DNA of 64,000 bases from Xanthostigma xanthostigma (taxonomy: Eukaryota; Arthropoda; Insecta; Raphidioptera; Raphidiidae), in contig OY754467.1 of assembly GCA_963575645.1 (NCBI GenBank), positions 8,742,001 through 8,806,000 of the forward strand, written 5' to 3'. The position numbers and the translations under genes were made by a program. The first letter of the stretch is position 1, and each line of letters begins with the position of its first letter. The notes under the pieces were generated by a model. The model was not told where the DNA came from. It did not search any database and saw only the letters and a program-made list of their open reading frames with translations. Shown here one piece after another: positions 18,983-30,900 of this stretch.

Positions 18983-21900
18983 CTGTAAGTGAAAATTCAA
19001 AATTAATATCGTGTGAATATTGTTGTTAACTGAAAACATCAGTTAAACTTTGAAGTCGAAATTTCACTGTTTACATCGAGTTATTAGTGTATTTGCCATA
19101 AGGCACTTACACTATTGGCGTCGGTCGGATGGCGGGACCTAGGGGTCGGACCAAAATTTCTCGACGTTTCATAATTTTCTAAGAAGTTTGGCACCATTTT
19201 TGGAAATGTTTATATATATATGTATATATATACATATTAACCGTCATTATGAAGCCCAAAGTGACATATTGCAGCAATGATACGAAGCCCTTCATGGTTT
19301 TACGAAGCCCAAAACGGGCTTCCTAAAAACAAGCGTGTATATAAGCATAATTATGATACATACGCCATCTAAACACGTTTTTTAAATTTTCATTTGGCTT
19401 CGTAAGTTGGTATAAAATCGCAACTTATACGCCTTTAGTTCATCACAACTGAATACAGAGGGCGCTCGAATTTAACTGTGTATACTTTGAATATGTCTCA
19501 CGGCTTTTAAGAGCCAAATAAGTTTCGCGCGGTATATGAAGCCCACCATTCTGGCAACACTGTTTTGTTTGGATTTGCCTTATATTTAACTAACATGTCA
19601 GTTTACCAATCTAAATACATCACATTCATGAAAATTATTTGATTTTTAGTTTTTTTAAACTATATTTATTTTCCTCTTTTTAGTTCGATTTATTGTCAAA
19701 AATTTGCCGAAAAAAATCAATTTTTTTTCGGCGTGGATGGGATTAGAACCTACGACCCGTGATTCCGAGAGTTGACGTCAGCGAAGACCCGTGCTTTAGA
19801 CCGCACGGCTAAACACTGTAGTTACAGTGCTGGCATGTTACACTACAGTAATAAACCACTTGCTGTAGTCATACATACAAATTTACAACTGAAGTTAATA
19901 TAAAGCGTGTAATAAAATTTCCGTTAACGCGTGCAGTAACGCGGGTAACGGTTACCACTAAACATTATAAAGTTTGCTATTCGTTTTCATGGTTTTCTAT
20001 ATGTTATCACGTTATGATGTTAAAATTAAACAAAGCATGCTTGTCAAATACCTAACTAACATCTACAGAACAAAAGAACAATAGATTTTTTTTATTTTCA
20101 AAATATTTCTGAATCTACAAATTTAGAAAAACACATTTTTTTGATAACTATAATGTAAAAATATACACACTAATTAACCATTATGATATAAAAAACAACA
20201 TCAAATGGTAGCTATATCTTTTCTCCGCATACGCTGATTTTCTCCAAAAATAGTTTTTACAAAACTTGTAAAATAGAATAATAAACCGTTTTGATAAGTG
20301 CATATACCATCATTACATAAAAAAACTACGTTATAACATATATCTCTGATGCGCATGCGCCGATTTTCCCCGAAATATAATACAAAAATTTCTTGTAAAA
20401 CAGATAGAATAATAAGCTGCTATGAAAAGTATATCATTGTTTCATAAAAAAACGTTATAGCACATAATATCTCTTGCGCATGCGCCGATTTTCCCCAAAA
20501 ATAAATTACAAAACTTTCTTGAAAACATATAGAATAATAAACCGTTATGAAAAGTATACCTACGTTTATTATATTATAAAAAACGATATTATAATATATA
20601 TCTCCTGCGCATGCGCCGACTTTCCACAAAAAATTTACAAAACTTTCATGTAAAAATAGATAAAATAATAATCCGTTATGAAATGTAAACCATTATTATA
20701 TAAGAAACAACGTCATAGCCTATATCTCTTTTGCGTATGCGCCGATTTTCCCCAAAAAATTTACAAAAATTTCTAGTAAAAATAGATAGAATAATAAACC
20801 GTTTTAAAAACTATATTATTATTATATAAAACAACATTATAAGAGATATACTCTTTTACGCATACGCCGATGTTCCCCAAAAACAATAGGCCACTTCATA
20901 TTTGCATATCAAACATCCTCCCAAAATTTGGTTTCAATCCGCTTACCCGTGGTGTCGGAATGGTAAGAAATGTCAAAAATGACGTTTGTATCTGTCAAAG
21001 TATTATTATGTTCTAATAATTAGTTATTCAAATTGTTAACTCAGAAGGCGTTGCATTTCTCAAATATTTCAAATGGCATCCGTTTTTGAACAAATGCTAT
21101 CTTTTTGTTTTATTACCGACTTCAACAAAAAGGAGGAGGTTCCATGTTCGTCTGTATATATTTTTTTTTTGACGTGATAACGTCTTATAAATTGATGAAT
21201 CACCAATCTTATAAATTGATAAAACACCGGCTGCATGCACGAAAAAGTGTAACGTTCCTAACGGTCGTAACGTTCCGCCTGACCCTGTGCGTGCTTTTCT
21301 CGAAAACGGCCCTAACGATTTGGATGAAATTTACTGAAAAGGGATTTTGGGGGGCAAAAAATCGTTTTAGCTAGGTCTCATCTCTCGAAAAAATCGTTTT
21401 CTTACAAATTTTATCATTATAAAAATCAATTTTTTGACGTATGAAAATACTTAAATATTGTAAGTAGGTTTTGGAATTTTATATAAACAGTGAATAAATT
21501 GTTTTATAAATAGTATGACAGTTAATCTTTGAGACTTAAATAAATACGAAAGAAAGAAAGTTAATAAAAAAAAAATATTTTTATAGGTGGTGAGTAATTT
21601 AATAAATAAAAATTAACCTAAATTTGAAGCGAAAGATGCAATATCATAGATTCGAATTATTATAATTATTATATAAATTTAGGTTATGTATTACGGAATA
21701 CGTTATCACGTAAAACTATCGTCCGTAAACCGACTTTACAGACAACCAATTTTTTTTTTTTATGTATGTTCACCGATTTCTCCGTCAATTATGGACCGAT
21801 TTTCAAATATTTTTTTTTATTCGAAAGAGTGCACCTCAGAGGTGGTCCCATCGGAACCAAGTCAGAATCTGATGATGGAATCCGGAGAAATCGAGGGAAA

Positions 21901-24900
21901 CTCTCAAATTTCAAAGGCACGCATAATGTTTTTTTATGTATGTTCACCGATTTTTAGTGTTAGATTAACACTAAAAAGAGAAAAATAAAATATTTTTAAC
22001 AAAAAAATTGAACCGACTTCACACTAAAAAGTAAAAAATAATTGCGTATTGAAATGTTTTGGAGTCGGTGTAGTCTCGGAATAGATTTCATTTTGGCTGA
22101 CACCGACTCCAAAACATTTCAATACGCAATTATTTTTTACTTTTTAGTGTGAAGTCGGTTCAATTTTTTTTTAAAAATATTTTATTATTGTAATAAATAA
22201 AATTATCGACCAATTTTATTTTAAGACAGAACATACGCAATAATTAAATTACCATGTTATACCGTGCAACAGAGAGAGATAACCGAAAGGTATTTCCTAT
22301 CGGTTATATCAGATTGAATTTATTTCTATATAAATGCTAGACTTTAGTTTAAATTTATGTATATATTTTTATTTAGAAACTGAAAGAAACCTGCCAATAA
22401 TAAAGAAAATCCATGCAATTATTTTCTTTTCGTTCATCTGAATAAAATCAATTATTTCTAAGCCGTGCCCCGATGACGAAAACAGTCAACGAGTTTCAGG
22501 ACAATTATGACAAAATAAGTTTTTACAATGCAATTCACTGCTTGAACACACACTAACACCAACTGAGACAAACGCAATATAATGGCAACACCGCTGGGCT
22601 TCGTAAAATCAGCAGACTATATTAAGTTATACATTCGGGCTTCTCAATGCCCCTACTACTTAGATGGACTCGCATTAATTGATAAGTCTAGAAAAAAATG
22701 TATGTTAAATAAGCCTACCCCTCTCACCGTGCCGACTATTCTATTCGATTTTAAAACGCGAAAGCACCAAATACACAGTTTTAATTGTGACTTAAGCCTA
22801 GGGCTTCTGGTTGCCTATAGTGTGTACCGGGCTTCGCATTATCCGCTGGGCACGTATATATATTTATATATTTATATATATATATATATATATATATGTG
22901 TGACCACGATAACTCTCGACAGACTCAATCGATTTAAATGAAATTTGGTCCACATGTTGGAATCCATCATCGCAAGAAGCCTATTTAAAATGGGCCCGAT
23001 CGGGCCATTTTAAGGGGGGTATTTAGGGGCTGAAAAATGTTTTTGGGCCCAAAAATACCGAAAAAATTCTCAGAATCGTTTCAAATTTAAAATTTAACCC
23101 TTTAGTAATTATTGAAATGTGCTGCTAAAATTTTAATAAAATCGGCCCGAGAGAACCGGACTTACAAATTTTATGAAAACGCAAGTTTATTGATATGGAT
23201 TTACATACTAAAGAGTGTATATAATTTGGTACAGATGTTAAATTGGTATATGGTATTGAAATTAAGTAAAAAAATGTTGTTTAAGGGGTGTATTAAGGGG
23301 TAATTTTTTTTATTTTGTCCAAAAACAAAGTTAAGTTCATACAATAGAGCCACGCACTGCTTATAAAAGCAAATACACTATATTGTCGGCAGGGTTCGCA
23401 CTGCGACCCGAGTTTTTGGTCTTCGGAAAGGACAGATACTTAAATATTAGATTAACGTCAGAATGGAACTCTTCAAATAAATAAAATTATCGACCAATTT
23501 TCTTTATTTGGATCATAGATATATATATATATATTAATAGATAGCGGATGCCTATCCTTGAGCATTGTGCGGAATGGTTCCAATTAGAAGCCATTTTGTA
23601 CGTGGAAAACGCCGTAAAAGGCGCGCGGGATTCAAAAAGATTAAATATTCTATAATATGATGTTAATGGAAAAACAATAAAACTCGCAGTAAACAGTGAT
23701 ATTTCGCTCCAAAACCTATTTTTATATTGAAACGTTTCAAAAATTACGAAACTGAGCATAAATATAATATAAAACCTTAGAACATTTTACATTGTCAGAT
23801 TGGCATCAATGCATGTCAACCTTGATGCCAAATTGACAATGTAAAATGTTCTAAGCTTTTACATTATATTTATGCTCAATTTTGTAATTTTTGAAACGTT
23901 TCGGTATAAAAATAGGTTTTGGAGCGAAATATCACTGTTTACTGTGAGTTTTGTTGTTTTTCTCAATAAAATCATATTATAAAATAATTAATATTTTTGA
24001 ATTTCGCGCGCTTTTTACGGCGTTTTCCACGTACAAAATGGCTTCTAAAAGGTACAGGAGGCGCTAGTGTATCCGCAATCTATTAAATATATATATATCT
24101 ATGATTTAGATAGATACTTGGTGTCGGTGCTGTTACCATTCAAAAACTATGACAACAGTGATGATAACGTCGCTAAGCTGCGTATCTTGTAGGGAATACA
24201 TTTAATATTTTTTTACCGTAACTAGCTAAATTTTTTTTAAATTTTGATAAATTTTGCGTTTTGGTGTTTAGAAATTGACTTTTAGTATTTATTTTATGTT
24301 ACAATCTAGACCAGAGGTTCCCAAACTTTTTTGTCACGTAGACCACTTGCCATGTTTTTCGGTTTTGGGTAGATCCCCTGCTTATCTGATATTGATTTTT
24401 TGCAAATTCATTAATTTCAAATGTATTTTTGACAACCGGTGTAGTGCTACTCACTTTGAACGATTTAAATTTATAACGGTAGTGAAATGTAGTGTGAAAT
24501 GTTTAGTTTTATACATTTATTAATTAGATTCAAATTAAACGAATCAAATTAAAATTTACTTTCTGTTACATAAAATAACTAAGCAAAAAATAAATGCTTC
24601 TAGTGTGAGGGATGAACCTGATGCTTTAATAATAAATTTTCAATATTTGGCATCGATTTAGTTATATTTAATCTTAAATCTCTTCGGTTAACAATGTCCA
24701 GTTTGTTTATTTTTTTGTTAGGAGATTCACTATCGTTGACCCCCATTTTCATTTCATGGACCCCCAATTTTTTTTCACGGTGACATGGACCCTTTGCAAA
24801 TTGTCGTCGACCCCTGGGGGTCGATATAGACCACTTTGGGAATCACTGATCTAGACTCTAGAGGAAAAATCTTACACATTTCATAAATCCAATACGGCGT

Positions 24901-27900
24901 CTTTGTCAGTTTGTCAGTAACATTATTGTGTTTTCTTCGTGCCGGTTTTTTTTTTCTTTATTTAAATCTAAATAACGTACCAAAAGGCTTACCTTTAGAA
25001 TATGTTTTATCGTAACTTTTGTCAAGATAGAAGTCGCTAGCGCTTCTGCGTTTTGAAATATCCGAGGCGCTCCTGTGTCTCGAATCCGAACAGCATTCTG
25101 TTACTGTTACAAACGATTTATCGGAACCGTATATATTTTTGATCAAAATACAATACGTTCCCATATCGTTTGCCGTACAGTTTTTGATTGTGATGCGTAC
25201 ATTATCGTCGACATTTTCGACAAAACAGCGTACTTTGTTTGTTATGTCTTGCGTACCTTTTGTGACAGTCACTAGAAAAAAAAGAACATATCAGATGCAT
25301 ATTTCATAATTAGAATTATTAGGTACACAAGGAGCCCTCAACTTTCGAAGTAAAGTTTTAGTAAAATTTTTTAGAGGTACGCGATTGTGAACTCGTGTAT
25401 CTATCTATATTAATACTAGCGGTCCCGTCCGGTTTCATCCGGGTGTAAAAGAACGAATGGGGAAGTGAGGAACATGAGTACGCACATTCATCTTAGTTTA
25501 CCGAGATGAATGTTGTGTCCAAATTTCATGATGATCGGAGTTACCGTTCAAAAGTTTTTGTCGATAAAAAGCAGTATTTATACTTTTTTCAACTAATAAT
25601 TTTTGTTAATTAATTAAATAAAATTAAAATAAATTTAAATGTAAGCCTTAGAAGAAAGCAAAGTAGAAAATAAAAAATGAAATAAAAATATATTCGCCCA
25701 ATGTGGGGCTAGAACCTACGACCCTGATATTGACAGTCGCATGCTCTACTGATTGAGCTAGCCTGGGCTGTTTGCTCACTGCGCTAATATGAGTATATTT
25801 AGTTAGTGCATTTCACCTGAATAGAAGCTTATTTTTGAGATACATTTTGCAACATTTTTCATTAATGCTCCGCTCCTAATGGTCGTAGCCTGATTTTATA
25901 TAGCCTATAGCCTTCCTCGATAAATGGGCTATCCAACAAAAAAAAACTTTTCAATTTGAACCAGTAGTTCCTGAGATTAGCGCGTTCAAACAAACAAACA
26001 AACTCTTCTAAAGCTAAAGAGTTTGTTTGGTTGTTTGGTTGAACGCGCTAATCTCAGGAACTACTGTTTCGAATTGAAAAATTTTTTTTTTGTTGGATAG
26101 CCCATTTATCGAGGAAGGCTATAGGCTATAATTATAATATCACGCTACGATCAATATGAGCGGAGCATCAATGAAACATGTTGCAAAATGTAACTCAATA
26201 TTTGTCCGTCTGACAAAAACTTATGAACGGTAACTCCGATCATCATGTTTGGACACAACATTCATCTCGGTAAACTAAGATGAATGTGCGTACTCATGTC
26301 CCTCCCCCCCATTCGTTCTTTTGCACCCGGGCGAACCGGGCGAGACCGCTATACTCAATATAAAGAGGTAGCCTTATTTATCCCCGCTAATCTCAGAAAG
26401 TGAACCGATTTGTAAAATGTCTGACACCTCGAATATGTCGAACATATTCGAGGTGGTGTCAGACATTTTAAATGGTTCATGTCGTCAAAACGACATCTTT
26501 CGGAAAATTTAGAGAGAAAACGCCCCAAAATCAAGAAAAGTCATAGAGGAAATAGGTGTCAGACTAGGCCTAACGAACCCATATACAAAGTTTGGGGAGA
26601 GTATGTGTCAGTAAAATTTTTGCCGACGGGCACCTGACTAATTAAACTTGTACGAACCTTTTGGTTTTGGATCACCGTCGATTCTAAACATGACCGTGAT
26701 ATCGTGACCGAGTTGAACTGTAACGAATCCGCTCGGTTTCGTAACAAAAGTGGCTGGCATTCCTCCGCAAGCAGATCGCGACCGTATTTTGTATCCGAGT
26801 GGAACATTGCGAGGTAAAGGTGGTCTCGACCTTGAATTCAGTATTGAATTTCGGTGATAACTGTCGTATCGTGATCTATTTAAATCATTATCGTAATTGA
26901 GTAGCGATGATGATGATGACCACTGTCCCGTTAGAGACGGCAGACTATCGTAAGTATATTTACTAGCTGCGTGTTTTACTGTAGTTTTCAAAGTGTTTGT
27001 TTCGAGATAATCTTCTTCATCGTACTCTGAAAAAACAAATGACATAATTATGCGATACGCTCATAAAAATTAATTTTTAATTTTACTTTCTACAAACTGT
27101 AGTTTTTCAAAGGAACTTTTAAATAAAAATCGTAAATTTTACATTATAGAAGTGAAACTTCTAGTCGCGTCAACTGTAGACACACACACATCCGTGTGTT
27201 CATACTAGTGATGTGCCGGATCGTTAAAAATGTATATCCGCGGATACGGATCTGAATACGGATTTTTGGTTTTAAGATCCGCGGATACAGATACGGATCT
27301 TAACTGTCTTAGAGTACGCGGCGGTAAATATTGCACATCGACCTTTGGAAAGAGACTATCTGTTATGGGAAAAATTATTGACCTCTTTAAGAGTTAACTC
27401 TTATAACAGATTGTCTCTTTCCAAAGATCGATGTGCAATATCTCATTATAAAGATAGTTGATTTAGTACCTTTGAGTTATGTACTATTAGTATGGTATTC
27501 ACTACGATAAATGTTTGCAATATAAAGGTGCCAAATACGATTAAAAAAAATAAAAAATAATCTGAATGGAATTTAACAGGTTTGCATTATTACCTAATCA
27601 CCTATATATATAAAATTTCATCTATGAATTGAAAATTAATAAGGTAAAAGATCCGCCAAAAACTAACGGATACGGATACGGATCTTTCTTCTCCCTCGGA
27701 TATCCGGCACATCACTAGCTCATACACTGTAAATATTGCTGCAGCGATGCTTTCCAAGTGTTGCACTCCAGTTCAACAGCACAGAGGAGTGGGGATGCAG
27801 CGTTTTTGTTACACGTCCAGCAGCATGATGTCAATTAATTCTACCGTGTCTGTGCGTAAAGAAGTTTCACTTCAAGAAATAACTAAAAAAATGGTTGAAC

Positions 27901-30900
27901 CTTACCTGAAGAAGTACTTTTAACGTCTAATTCAGTACTGGCAGCTTTATGTATCGCTGGCTTATCGTATAGCCTTCTATATCGTTCATCAATCTCGAAG
28001 AAGAATTTCTCTTTGATAAGCGATACTTGTGGGTCTGCGTCAATTGGCGGCAATGCATATTTAAGCGGAGTCAACGTTTGATAAGCTCTGTTCGACACTT
28101 TCAAACCGGTGAGTTCGACGTACAAATCGTACACTTTGCTAACATCGAATCCTAACCGTCTCTGATTAACGTTATCGAAAACGTTAAAGTTATAAGTGCA
28201 ATGGGTTTTGTAATCGTGTCGTCGTAAATTTGACTGATAATTTTTCAACCATTCAGCGACTGAGTCGAACGTATGGAGCGCCGTTGGACTTATCGCTGTT
28301 ACCACGGGTCTCGGTATGGCCGTTATCCGTATTTTTGGACGATCGCTTAATTGGGTCGTATTCGTAATCGTATCGTAATGTTTGGTATACAGGTTTTCAT
28401 CGTAACAATGAGGGATCAGCCTTTTTCTTTTTCTTATTTCTAACGCACCGTCTGACAAGTCTTTTTCATATTGATACAAGTCAACTGATGACGGTTTAAC
28501 TTTTGAATAAGATGAGTTATCGATAAGTTTTTTGGTCAGATACGAAGCATATTGATCTGACTTGTATTGATTTACTTTTGAAACGGGTAGAGAATATTCT
28601 TGACGAAGCGGTATTTGCATAGTGTTTCTTTTCCCAAATGAATTTGCTATATCACTTACGGATGAAGTTACGCGTACTTTGCTAACTGCGTTACGTTTAG
28701 ATTGAAAATCGCTGCTTTTGACTATTGGTACATATTTTCTATTGATATCAGCGGTTGATGATTTGATTGGTTTGATACTGGTATCAACTTTACGTACTGG
28801 TGTTGTGGATTTTGACAAACCGCTATAATCTTGTGACTTTATTAATTGCTTGCTAGTATCAATGAGTTCTTTTCTTTTAGTTCTTTGAAGAGAGAAATCT
28901 TCACTTGATTTATAAGTTGCAACCGATTTTTGTTCCGACATTGGGGTTTTTGTTTTTGAGTATTTATCTGATGACTGGTATTCTGCTCTTCTGGTTTCCT
29001 GCCTTTCTTTTGTGGTTTCATCCTTTTTGTATGATCTTATCACTTTTTCTGTTTCGAAGTCTTTTACTTCTCGCTTGCGTATAATTTCTCCGTTTTCTTT
29101 AGTTTTCAAATCTTCTGATATTTTCTTTTCAGATTCCTCCAGGTTTCTCTTTTTAATTACTTCTGTTTCTGCTTTGGCTTCTTTTTTCTTAGTTTCTTCA
29201 AGCTCTTTCTTTTTCTGATCTTCCAAATCTTTCTTTTTAGCTGCCTCTAATTCTTTCTTTTTAATATCAGCTGAACCTTTTCTTTTCAGTTTATCTGTTT
29301 CTTTCTTTTTAGTTGCCTCTGATTCTTTCTGCTTATTTTCTTCCAGTTCTTTTTCTTTAGCTTTTTCCAACTCTTTCTTTTTGACATCTTCTGATTCTTT
29401 TTTATTTTTCTCTTCGAGTTCTTTCTTCTTAGCTTCTAATTCTTTTTTCTTAGTCTCCTCTGACTCTCTCTTTTTAGTTTTTTCTGCGTCCTTTTTCTTA
29501 GCTTCCTCCGATTCTTTCTTTTTAGCTTCTATTTCTTTGTTTTTAGCCTCTTCTGTTTCTTTCTTTTTAGCCTCTTCTGTTTCTTTCTTTTTAGCTTCTT
29601 CCAATTCTTTTTTCTTAGCCTCTTCGGATTCTCTCTTTTTAGCATCTTCTAATTCCTTTTTCTTAGCTTCTTCTGATTCTTTCTTTTTCGCTTCATCCAA
29701 GTCTTTTTTCCTAGCCTCTTCGGATTCTCTCTTTTTAGCAACTTCCAGTTCCTTTTTCTTAGCCTCCTCTGATTCTTTCTTTTTAACTTCTTCCAATTCT
29801 TTTTTGCTAGCTTCTTCGGATTCTCTCTTTTTAGCATCTTCTAGTTCCTTTTTCTTAGTCTCCTCTGATTCTTTCTTTTTAATTTCATCTGATTTTTTCT
29901 TTTCAGCTTCCTTGTCCTCTTTTTTCTTGATTTTTTCCAATTCTTTTTTCTTTTTCTCTTCTTCCAATTCTTTCTTCTTATTTTCTTCAAAATCTTTTTT
30001 CTGTATTTCTTGTTCATCCTCAACTATTTCTTCTTCTGTCTGCGTTAATATACGTTTAACTATTCGTAAAGCTTTTATTTCTTTCTCAGACTCCGAAGTA
30101 ACAGTTTTACTTCTTTCATCTATAAAATCATCAATAACTCGTACTGTTATTTCATTATTATTTAATTGTTGTACCTCTTCTTCTGAAATATTTTTAAGTA
30201 TTATAGATTTAAACGCATCAGCAAATATATTTTCGACCATTTCCAGTGCTCCTAACGAAGTTTTTAAATGTTTTACCCTTGCTTGAGAAATGTTAGGTCG
30301 CCTGCTTTCTTGAGTTTTTTGAGCAGTAATATTGACAATAACTTCCAATACTTGATTTCCTACTTTAATGTCTGATTTTTCTTTCTTTTTTCTGTCATGT
30401 ATTTCTTTTTCTTTCTTGGTAGCTTCCTCTTTGTCTCCCTCCTTGACCTTGTCTAGCTCTTTTTGTTTATTTTTTTCAAGATCCTTTTGCTTAACTTCAT
30501 CTGCAATTTCTTTGTGTTTGGCTTCTTCGATTTCTTTTTTCTTAGCATTTTCTAATTCCTTTTGCTTGACTTCTTCCGCAACTTCTTTTTGTTTAGCTTT
30601 TTCAAGCTCTTTTTGTTTTGTTTCTTCAATTTCTTTTTGCTTAGCTTCTTCAATTTCTTTTTGTTTAGCTTTTTCAAGCTCCTTTTGCTTGGCTTCTTCA
30701 ATTTCCTTTTGTTTAGCTGTTTCTAGTTCCTTTTGCTTGGTTTCTTCAATTTCTTTTTGCTTAGCCTTTTCTGTTTCTTTTTGCTTGGCTTCTTCAATTT
30801 CTTTTTGTTTTGCATCTTCAATTTCTTTTTGCTTAGCCTTTTCAAGTTCCTTTTTCTTCGCTTCTTCAATTTCTTTTTGTTTAGCTTTTTCAAGCTCCTT

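Noticed and set aside
22582..22941. 119-codon + ORF in a stretchin-like intron
   Set aside because: Ends in a (TA)n tract read as repeated Tyr/Ile; surrounding DNA is repeat-derived and no motif is seen.
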